DNA of 6,382 nt from Hyphomicrobiales bacterium (GTDB taxonomy: Bacteria; Pseudomonadota; Alphaproteobacteria; Rhizobiales; Aestuariivirgaceae), in assembly GCA_014380505.1 (NCBI GenBank), contig JACMJT010000368.1, forward strand, positions 1 through 6,382, read 5' to 3'. The notes beneath the pieces are model-generated. The model had not been told where the DNA came from and searched no databases. It worked only from the letters and a program-made list of their open reading frames with translations. The position numbers and the translations under genes are program-made. Every line of letters starts with the position of its first letter. Within the stretch, counting starts at the first letter, position 1. This document shows positions 1 to 5,394 of the stretch, in pieces.

Positions 1-1459
1 GGCCGCCAGACAGCTTGCCGCCCATTTCGCCGACATTGGTGTCGAGGCCCTCAACCAGGCTTTCGACGAACTCTCCGGCGCCGGCCAGCTTGAGTGCTTG
101 CAATATGGCGGAATCCGCGATGGCGTCGTCGCCCAACGTTATGTTTTCGCGAATGCTCTCGTGAAGCAGGCTCAGTTCCTGGGGGACGTAACCGATCTTC
201 TGACGCCACTTGTGAATGTCGATCTCTTCCAAGGGAACATTGTCGAGCAGGATGCGTCCATTGTTAGGCCGATAAAGTCCGATCAGCAGATCGATGATGG
301 TGGTTTTACCCGCTCCCGACGGCCCCTTGAGAACGGTAATGCCGCGGGCGGGAATTTCAAGATCGACGTCCTTTACTATGGGCGTCTTGCCGTGGGAGAA
401 ACTCACCTTGTCGAAGCGGCACACGGCGGTGAGAACGGCATCTCTCTGGCCGGTCTTTTTCTCGCGGTTGGCTTCAGCCTCCGAGATCAGTTCCATGGTC
501 CGGATATAGGCGGCTTCCAACTGGGCCGATCGCTGGACGGCTTTCTGCAGCTTGGACACCAATTCGATGATCTTGAAAAAAATCAAACCGCTGACGATCA
601 ATTCGGCAAGGGCGATGTTCCACACCGAATGGGCGAGGTAGACGCCGGCTGCCACAACAACGGCGGTGAGCCCGTCGCTGGCGTGGGTCAGCCCGTTTTT
701 GGCCAATTCCTTGGTGATCAGCGTTCGCCGCAAGCGCCGCAAGATGCGTCCCATGGATTTCTGCATCGGCGCATAGCGATGCATGGTCTTGAGCGCCTTG
801 ATGTTGGAAAGCATGTCGACGATATAAACTGTCAGTTTGGACGTACGATCGGTCTGCTGGTAGCCGGTGCGCCTCGATATTCCGATAAGCGTGTTCATAA
901 CAGCGGCGATCATGATGCCCACGGCCAGGCCGGCCGCTGCCAGCCGCCAATCCAAAAATATGGCGATTGTTGCGTAAAACAGGGTTTGAATGACATAGGA
1001 AACGAACTGGGCGGCCAGCACAAAGGCATCGCCAGCGCGGGCTGCTTCGCTGCTGATGCTATTGGCGAACCGGCCGCCATGCTGCTCGGCGTAAAAACGC
1101 CAGTTCGCCTCGAAAACGGCGGAGATCAGCCGCTGGCGCAACCGGATGGCAACGCGGGCCGCCGCTATTCCCGCATAAGATAACACGAAAAAGGCGAGAA
1201 TGGATTTGATAAGCATCGCAGCCGCGATGATGAGAATTAAATTTCCGAAACTCGCGGTGATGCCCATCGATTCGATGATTGAACGGACGGATTCGCCCAT
1301 TGCCGAAGAGCCTTGATCCTGGCCCCCAATCACCATGGCGGCAGGCAGCAAGGTGCCAATTCCCGCCGCTTCGGCGAGTGCCGCGAGAAGAAGACAGAAA
1401 ACAATCAGGAACGGCCGTGTCTCTTCGGCGCCGAAAAAGATTTTGAAAACTTGCTTCAT
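1..1459 (-). CDS. ABC transporter, permease plus ATP-binding half-transporter (MsbA/PglK-like exporter), 3' end cut by window
   Basis: This is a membrane exporter half-transporter that would work as a homodimer, using ATP to flip or export a lipid, lipid-linked glycan or similar substrate. Seen: 486 residues from ATG at 1459-1457 run open to the left edge. Hydrophobic segments lie at about 16-44, 71-95, 146-168, 171-193, 261-278 and 281-299, the six helices of a type-IV exporter domain. The nucleotide-binding domain starts near residue 345. It has Walker A GPSGAGKTT at 379-387 (bases 299-325) and a Q-loop at YVPQE (Q427). The final visible residues LSGG (483-486) begin the ABC signature, so Walker B, D-loop and H-loop lie outside, probably about 100 residues. 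The start was chosen because MKQVFKIFFG leads directly into helix 1. No Shine-Dalgarno is evident; an in-frame TTG at 1507-1505 is a weaker alternative. Export of the product of the upstream sugar and sulfotransferase genes is inference from position. A peptide or lipid exporter is also possible. Confidence 0.93.
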   Translation of the reverse strand, partial: MKQVFKIFFGAEETRPFLIVFCLLLAALAEAAGIGTLLPAAMVIGGQDQGSSAMGESVRSIIESMGITASFGNLILIIAAAMLIKSILAFFVLSYAGIAAARVAIRLRQRLISAVFEANWRFYAEQHGGRFANSISSEAARAGDAFVLAAQFVSYVIQTLFYATIAIFLDWRLAAAGLAVGIMIAAVMNTLIGISRRTGYQQTDRTSKLTVYIVDMLSNIKALKTMHRYAPMQKSMGRILRRLRRTLITKELAKNGLTHASDGLTAVVVAAGVYLAHSVWNIALAELIVSGLIFFKIIELVSKLQKAVQRSAQLEAAYIRTMELISEAEANREKKTGQRDAVLTAVCRFDKVSFSHGKTPIVKDVDLEIPARGITVLKGPSGAGKTTIIDLLIGLYRPNNGRILLDNVPLEEIDIHKWRQKIGYVPQELSLLHESIRENITLGDDAIADSAILQALKLAGAGEFVESLVEGLDTNVGEMGGKLSGG

Positions 1460-1527
1460 TGCAGAGGTGTGAAAGGCCCAAGCTGGAACATGAATGGTGC
1501 GCAGCAATACAGGGTATAGGCCACCGA

Positions 1528-1551
1528 CTCAAGCTTGCTGAGACACTTGAG
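1528..1551. repeat. Inverted repeat, 6-bp arms, 12-nt spacer
   Basis: CTCAAG at 1528-1533 is matched by CTTGAG at 1546-1551. A second palindrome, CAAGCTTG, overlaps the left arm at 1530-1537. There is no T-run on either side, so it is unlikely to be an intrinsic terminator. It lies about 70-90 nt upstream of the ABC transporter start, where an operator or leader hairpin could sit. Arms of this length also occur by chance. Confidence 0.3.
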
Positions 1552-1559
1552 ATGCCAAC

Positions 1560-1573
1560 CAAAATAAATTTTG
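1560..1573. repeat. AT-rich perfect inverted repeat, 6-bp arms, 2-nt spacer
   Basis: CAAAAT, a 2-nt AA spacer, then ATTTTG form a perfect palindrome-like element. It is followed directly by the near-palindrome TTGAATCAA at 1571-1579. In a GC-rich window this AT-rich symmetric block about 100 nt before the ABC gene could be a protein-binding site or part of a promoter. No known operator is recognised. Confidence 0.3.
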
Positions 1574-1605
1574 AATCAACGGGTTACGCCCGATAACTGC
1601 AAGCG

Positions 1606-2583
1606 TCATCTAGTGTGAAAGGCCTGCGAACGGTACAGGCAGCGCAGCGGCGCGGAGAGGACGCCAGCGAGCGATCGCTGAAACCACGGCAGTTCGGTGC
1701 GCCATCGTTCTGAGGGAGAAATTTTCAATTCCCTCACCCAGTTTCCTGCAATCTGGTGCTGGACCGCATCCCGCCCGGTGCCCTCGGCCAGCTTGCGCAC
1801 AACGTTTTTGGCTGCTTCGTCTCCAAGTGTGGTGCGCAAATACCAGCCCTGGTCCTTGACGAAATCTTCGTAGCGCAGGCGGACACCGCCGTTGCGGCGA
1901 AGCACGCGCGCGGCAAGAGCATTTCGCAACATCCATTTTCCGATGATCCGGAAGACATGGGATTGCCTGTAACCGCTGGCGGAAGGTTTTAAGCTTCCAT
2001 CCCGGTAGCGCGCCCTTTGCAGGCGCGAGAACATAATTCCACGGGGGTCGCGGATGAGATTTGTCAATTTGACGTCGAGCCCCGGTGTTGCCGCCACCAG
2101 CGCCCCATAGCGCATGGTCTTCGACGTATCGACGATCACGCTGGCGCCGGAGACATCGCGGATGGCGGTATAAAGTTTTGTGAGAGGCCGGGTATAGCCG
2201 TTGCTTGCCCCATGACCCCGTGGAAAGCGCCATGCGAGCCAAAGCAGCGGCAATTTTTCTCGCCATGAATTGATTCGATTTATTCGCCTGCCGGCGGACT
2301 GGGCCTCGGGCGTGTCGAAACCGCCGAAGGCGCGCTCGAAGACCGCGGTCCAGAATGGACAGTCGCGGAATTTCTGTCCGCAGCCGCAATTTTCGTTCGC
2401 GATCAAGCCATCGCGCCAGACATCCCTCGCCTCACCCACATAGACATAGCCGTCCGCCAGTCCCAGAACCGATCCAACGAGAGTCGAGCCCGAACGGCCA
2501 TGGCCTGCAATGTAGAGAACGGTAATATCTGGTGTCAGGGCGGGGCGTCCATGTTGTTTTGAGCGGCAAGAAAATTCGCCCAT
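1606..2583 (-). CDS. PAPS-dependent sulfotransferase
   Basis: This enzyme would move a sulfate group from PAPS to a hydroxyl of a carbohydrate or lipid acceptor. Seen: 325 residues. The 5'-phosphosulfate loop is GHGRSGSTL at 27-35, straight after a beta strand at 20-26. GEARDVW follows at 50-56. A Cys cluster CGCG...C (C66, C68, C75) resembles the CxCG...CxFW patch of bacterial carbohydrate sulfotransferases. VDTSK sits at 151-155. The 3'-phosphate-binding motif is RDPRG...SR at 178-187. HQIAGN at 276-281 corresponds to the H...GN motif common late in this family. No signal peptide or membrane segment is evident, so it is probably cytoplasmic. The gene overlaps the upstream cytidylyltransferase by 49 nt if ATG 2583 is used. 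A CTG at 2538-2536, forming CTGA with that gene's stop, would put the P-loop at the usual distance from the N-terminus and give 310 residues. The acceptor is unknown; context suggests the nonulosonate glycan. Confidence 0.88.
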   Translation of the reverse strand: MGEFSCRSKQHGRPALTPDITVLYIAGHGRSGSTLVGSVLGLADGYVYVGEARDVWRDGLIANENCGCGQKFRDCPFWTAVFERAFGGFDTPEAQSAGRRINRINSWREKLPLLWLAWRFPRGHGASNGYTRPLTKLYTAIRDVSGASVIVDTSKTMRYGALVAATPGLDVKLTNLIRDPRGIMFSRLQRARYRDGSLKPSASGYRQSHVFRIIGKWMLRNALAARVLRRNGGVRLRYEDFVKDQGWYLRTTLGDEAAKNVVRKLAEGTGRDAVQHQIAGNWVRELKISPSERWRTELPWFQRSLAGVLSAPLRCLYRSQAFHTR

Positions 2584-3257
2584 GCAAGATCAAGCTCGGT
2601 GTCGATATTGGGCAGCGTGCCCTCGATCACAACGGCGCCGGGCTTCTTGCCGAGAATCGATTTCTGAACGGTCAGGCACTCGCGGGTGATAGCGTAGGCA
2701 ATGCCGTTGCGATGGTAAACGGGTGTGAGTTGCTGGCGTGCCACGATATCCGCTCCGGCGGGGTCGTAGTACGACAAACCGCCCCGGGTCGAAACGACAA
2801 GCTGCTTCAGAGGATGGGATTTCGAGTCGGTTTCACTGACTGTCCACACGGAATCAAAGCCGCCACTCACCAGATGGGCAATTGTGCTGGTGACATGGTC
2901 TGCCGTGCGGCCGGGCGATGTCGGCTGCAGCATCACCACGATGTCATAGGTCGCCGCATCGATGCGCTCTGTTTCCGTAAGGGCGTGGATCAGCACGTGC
3001 CAGTCGCTGACGATCGCTCCCGATATGTCCTCGGGCCGCATAAACGGGCAATCAAGTCCTGCCTCCTCTGCCACGCGAGCAATTTCGGCGTGGTCGGTGG
3101 ATACAATGGCGCGATCGGCCCAAGCCAGCTCGCGCGCCACATGACCCGCCAGCGCCACGAGGGGAATGCCACCCACTGGGCGCAGGTTCTTGAGCTTAAC
3201 GCCCTTGGAGCCGCCCCGCGCCGGAACGACGATAAGAACGCGGCGGCCTTCAAACAT
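2535..3257 (-). CDS. CMP-nonulosonate (sialic acid/Kdo-like) cytidylyltransferase, NeuA family
   Basis: It would activate a nonulosonic acid with CTP to give the CMP-sugar and pyrophosphate, making it ready for a glycosyltransferase. Seen: 240 residues, close to the usual 225-250 of the NeuA family. The CTP-binding loop is VPARGGSKG at 11-19 with K23-N24. STD at 53-55, RPEDIS at 74-79, LQPTSP at 110-115, YHRNG at 181-185 and a C-terminal NIDTELDL at 217-224 are all in family order. The last motif is normally D-I-D, and its first Asp is Asn here (N217). The start is ATG 3257, not the longer upstream frame: MFEGRRVLIVVPARG places the loop at the standard distance. A GGGAG ribosome-binding site lies 6 nt upstream, and the ATG overlaps the HAD stop by 8 nt. 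Substrate (Neu5Ac, legionaminic, pseudaminic, Kdn or another) cannot be read from sequence. KdsB-type Kdo activation is less likely beside a NeuB. Confidence 0.9.
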   Translation of the reverse strand: MFEGRRVLIVVPARGGSKGVKLKNLRPVGGIPLVALAGHVARELAWADRAIVSTDHAEIARVAEEAGLDCPFMRPEDISGAIVSDWHVLIHALTETERIDAATYDIVVMLQPTSPGRTADHVTSTIAHLVSGGFDSVWTVSETDSKSHPLKQLVVSTRGGLSYYDPAGADIVARQQLTPVYHRNGIAYAITRECLTVQKSILGKKPGAVVIEGTLPNIDTELDLAWANFLAAQNNMDAPP

Positions 3258-3861
3258 TGGCCACTCCCAAAATCCGCCCCACGGCGGCAAGATCGGCCGG
3301 CGAGCGGATGGCGAGGAATCTGCATCCGTTGGCGGATGCCGCCTCCTCATCGGATACGCCATCGCCAATCACTGCTACACGGCGAGGCTCAAAGCCACCC
3401 TCGCTCAGGACCGTTGCAACCTTTCCAATCTTTGTGGCCGGGTGACCGTCCACGGTTTTGAAATGTCCGGTCCACCCGCGGGCCGCCACATGGGCGCGGA
3501 CGGCTCCCTCGGGCGTATTCGAGCACAGGTGAAGCTCTAGGCGTGAAGCAAGAGCGGCAAGCAAGGCGCTTGCTCCCGGCAATTCAGGTGCAGCAGCAAC
3601 GGCAGCTTCCGAGACCTCGCCGTAGCGGCGGATGAGTTCATCGGCGGAGTTGAGGGCATTCAATCCCAGGCTTTTCATGCCCTCTAGCATCCGGGGGATA
3701 ACACGGTGGCGAGAACCGTCCGGGTCATTTGCCAACACGCCGGCGATAACCCGCCGGTGATCGCCGGTATCGGGGAATATTGCAAAGAAAGAATCGCGTT
3801 TTGCGCCGGCGGAGTCGACAAGAGTTCCGTCGAAATCGAAAACGGCCGCGTCAAAGGGCAT
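3250..3861 (-). CDS. HAD-superfamily phosphatase, probable sugar-phosphate phosphatase
   Basis: This is a predicted Mg-dependent phosphatase that hydrolyses a phosphomonoester through an aspartyl-phosphate intermediate. Seen: 203 residues with all four HAD motifs. Motif I is FDFDGT with nucleophile D9 and general acid D11. Motif II is LCSNTP with S114. The motif III lysine is K144 or K147. Motif IV is GDGVSDEEA with D167 and D171. The stretch between motif I and about residue 90 is long and helical, as in C1-capped, phosphoglycolate-phosphatase-like members. ATG 3861 was chosen because it places motif I at residue 8, and because the longer upstream frame is only a shadow of the NeuB gene. It overlaps the NeuB stop by 11 nt, has no clear Shine-Dalgarno, and probably depends on translational coupling. 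Between a NeuB and a CMP-transferase, the natural inferred role is removing phosphate from a nonulosonate-phosphate. Phosphatase action on an earlier sugar phosphate is possible. Confidence 0.87.
   Translation of the reverse strand: MPFDAAVFDFDGTLVDSAGAKRDSFFAIFPDTGDHRRVIAGVLANDPDGSRHRVIPRMLEGMKSLGLNALNSADELIRRYGEVSEAAVAAAPELPGASALLAALASRLELHLCSNTPEGAVRAHVAARGWTGHFKTVDGHPATKIGKVATVLSEGGFEPRRVAVIGDGVSDEEAASANGCRFLAIRSPADLAAVGRILGVANV
3264..3268 (-). promoter_or_regulatory. Ribosome-binding site of the cytidylyltransferase gene
   Basis: GGGAG on the minus strand ends 6 nt before ATG 3257-3255. It sits inside the last codons of the HAD gene and supports the short 240-residue start over the longer open frame that extends upstream to 3368. 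Confidence 0.65.
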
Positions 3862-5383
3862 GCTTGGTGCGGAAATAGGCAAGCCAGTTGTCGACCTTCG
3901 TCTTGCGGTCATCGCGCGACATGCCGGCGATCGCCGGGTCCTCATAGAACGAATCATTGTTGAAGTGCGTGGTCGACACCTCCTCGAAGATGCAGCCGTC
4001 GAGGGTTGCAAACTTGTGCCACTGGTTGGGCTCGACCAGGAAGGTATCTCCGGGCCGCATCTGCAATTTGGCACCATCCTTGACGATCTCGAGATCGCCG
4101 TCGAGGAGCTGGAAGGTTTCTTCCTTCTGCTTGTGGAAGTGATAGGGATGCTTCTGGCGCGGAAGCTGGATCACCAGCTTCTTGGCATAGTTGCGGTTGA
4201 TGCAGGTGATGATCACGGCGCCGTATTCGCGAAAACGCCGAAGTCCGTAGTGATGGGAAATCTCGATCGCGGCATCCTCGTTGATGTGGATGCTAGCCTT
4301 GCTCAGCATGCCGCGGACCTGCAACATGATCTGATAGACCAGTTGATCGTCGCCAGGACCCTGGCCGCCGAGATTGGCGTCGAGAGGCGCGTTGGCAGCG
4401 TACTCCTTGTCTGACACCAGGCCCGGGCGCCACTGGCCCGATATCAATTGCCCGTCCTGCGTCGGCATGGCGAAGAAGATGTCGTTGCGCTGCAATGTTT
4501 CGCCCTTGGCCAGGGCCCGTTTCACGTAGGCGCCGCGCTTGAGTTCCACCAAAGTTTGCCGCTCGGCGGCTGATGTGGGCGCCCGTTCCTCGTTGCCCAG
4601 CATGGCGCGCGCCGCGTGGAAGGCGGCGATCCATTTTTCGAGCTGGTCCGGTGTTGATGAATAGGCATTGAGCTTGTTCTTGTCGGTGTTGAGGCCGACG
4701 TGACGCTCGAATAGACGAGCGCCCAGCCCGAAGGCCACCTGGATAGCCGAGGTATTGTTCTGGTCCTCATGTGTGGACCAGCCGACGGGGACGCCCCGAT
4801 AGCGTTCGCGGAGCTGGGTGATCTGATTGAGCTGAAGCTTGTCGTCGGGGGTGGGGTAAAGTGCCACGCAGTGCATGAGGGCGAAATCCACCCGCTCGGT
4901 CTCGAGGAAGTTCACCAGCCAGTCGATCTCGTCGGTGCGCAGGCCCGCGGTCGAGACCACCACCGGCTTGTTGACGCGCGCCACTTTTTCCAGGAGCGGC
5001 CTGTCGTCGGCCGAGCAACTGGCGATCTTGATGACATCGAGTCCCATGTCGCAGATGACATCGACGGATTCTTCGTCGAAGGGCGTGCACATGGTGAGCA
5101 GGCCTTCGGAGCGCACATGGTCGGCGAGCTTGGCAAAAGCATCCATCTCAAGACGCGTTTCGGAGAAGCGCTTCACATATTTGTGGTCCTTGCGCGCCTT
5201 GAATTCCGGATGAATGAAGCTGTCGAGCTGGCGGAACTGGAATTTCAGCGCCCCCTTGACCTTGCCGTCGCGATTAACGCGCCCGACTTCGGACACGATG
5301 CGGCGCGCATGGGCGATATCGCCCTGATGGTTGTTGGCGAGATCGTAAATGAACAGGTTTTCGAAATCGAATGTCTTGGCCAT
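3851..5383 (-). CDS. NeuB-family nonulosonic acid synthase with C-terminal cupin domain
   Basis: NeuB enzymes condense phosphoenolpyruvate with an aldose (such as ManNAc or a phosphorylated relative) to form a nine-carbon ulosonic acid. Seen: 510 residues, against about 340-350 for a plain NeuB. The TIM barrel covers about 10-265: NNHQGD (17-22), KFQF (47-50), CTPFDEESVD (99-108), IKIAS (118-122), VVVSTAGL (141-148), LMHCVALYPTP (169-179), GWSTHE (201-206) and FERHVG (225-230). H205 and H228 match the two Mn-binding His of meningococcal NeuB. The usual Glu of the first motif is Asp (D14). A SAF (antifreeze-like) domain follows at about 280-345 (KRGAYVKRALAKGE). A cupin occupies about 365-475 with HFH (415-417), E422, G429, PGD (444-446) and H456, a complete metal-ligand set resembling D-lyxose isomerase-type cupins. 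GGAG lies 5 nt before ATG 5383. The synthase call is firm; the sugar and the cupin's role (isomerase or structural) are inference. Confidence 0.9.
   Translation of the reverse strand: MAKTFDFENLFIYDLANNHQGDIAHARRIVSEVGRVNRDGKVKGALKFQFRQLDSFIHPEFKARKDHKYVKRFSETRLEMDAFAKLADHVRSEGLLTMCTPFDEESVDVICDMGLDVIKIASCSADDRPLLEKVARVNKPVVVSTAGLRTDEIDWLVNFLETERVDFALMHCVALYPTPDDKLQLNQITQLRERYRGVPVGWSTHEDQNNTSAIQVAFGLGARLFERHVGLNTDKNKLNAYSSTPDQLEKWIAAFHAARAMLGNEERAPTSAAERQTLVELKRGAYVKRALAKGETLQRNDIFFAMPTQDGQLISGQWRPGLVSDKEYAANAPLDANLGGQGPGDDQLVYQIMLQVRGMLSKASIHINEDAAIEISHHYGLRRFREYGAVIITCINRNYAKKLVIQLPRQKHPYHFHKQKEETFQLLDGDLEIVKDGAKLQMRPGDTFLVEPNQWHKFATLDGCIFEEVSTTHFNNDSFYEDPAIAGMSRDDRKTKVDNWLAYFRTKHAL
3974..4171 (-). 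other. Cupin core fused to the NeuB synthase (residues about 405-470)
   Basis: This is the conserved double-stranded beta-helix core at the C-terminus of the synthase. The first cupin motif reads HFH, four residues, E422, six residues, G429, as in G(X)5HXH(X)3-4E(X)6G. The second reads PGD...P452...H456. All four likely metal ligands (H415, H417, E422, H456) are present, so it could be catalytic. A downstream FEEVSTTHF at 466-474 is part of the same conserved block. Similar metal-binding cupins act as D-lyxose/D-mannose isomerases or phosphomannose isomerases, but many others are non-enzymatic. Confidence 0.8.
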
Positions 5384-5388
5384 TTTGA

Positions 5389-5392
5389 CTCC
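5389..5392 (-). promoter_or_regulatory. Ribosome-binding site of the NeuB-cupin gene
   Basis: GGAG lies 5 nt upstream of ATG 5383-5381, in the 11-nt gap after the oxidoreductase stop codon (TAA, 5397-5395). It confirms the chosen start, and no promoter fits in the gap. Confidence 0.7.
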
Positions 5393-5394
5393 AG

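Larger units (their letters stand above)
1460..1605. other. Intergenic spacer between sulfotransferase and ABC transporter genes
   Basis: This 146-nt gap is the only sizeable non-coding stretch in the window and is AT-richer than its surroundings, especially 1560-1580. It holds small inverted repeats at 1528-1551, 1560-1573 and 1580-1592. I found no convincing sigma-70 -35/-10 pair toward the ABC gene. I also found no strong hairpin followed by a T-run in the minus-strand direction. It could carry a promoter or a regulator site for the ABC gene, or simply be a loose joint in one operon. The sequence does not decide. Confidence 0.6.

Noticed and set aside
98..1183. Long plus-strand open frame (361 codons) across the ABC transporter
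   Set aside because: It is antisense to a gene with Walker A, Q-loop and signature motifs. Its translation has no recognisable domain, and such frames are common opposite GC-rich genes.
1059..1562. Minus-strand open frame starting at 1562 that could be taken as a gene before the ABC transporter
   Set aside because: Most of it is the ABC gene read in another frame. The true frame from 1459 gives transmembrane helices and leads into the ATPase domain.
1580..1592. Hairpin CGGG-TTACG-CCCG as a terminator after the sulfotransferase gene
   Set aside because: The stem is only 4 bp and no T-run follows directly on the minus strand, so it is too weak to call.
1610..2389. Minus-strand alternative frame of 259 codons inside the sulfotransferase
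   Set aside because: It is out of frame with the intact sulfotransferase motifs, is rich in Arg/Ala/Pro and has no domain, as expected of a shifted reading of the same gene.
3258..3368. N-terminal extension of the cytidylyltransferase to an ATG at 3368
   Set aside because: The extension is Arg/Pro-rich shadow of the HAD gene. The start at 3257 has a ribosome-binding site and the standard distance to the CTP loop.
2532..3461. Plus-strand open frame of 309 codons opposite the cytidylyltransferase and HAD genes
   Set aside because: It spans two well-supported minus-strand genes and shows no motif. It is a shadow produced by GC-rich codon bias.
3862..4077. N-terminal extension of the HAD protein to an ATG at 4077
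   Set aside because: Those 72 codons lie within the cupin-coding part of the synthase in another frame and are Ser/Arg-rich without motif. HAD motif I normally sits within the first 10-15 residues.
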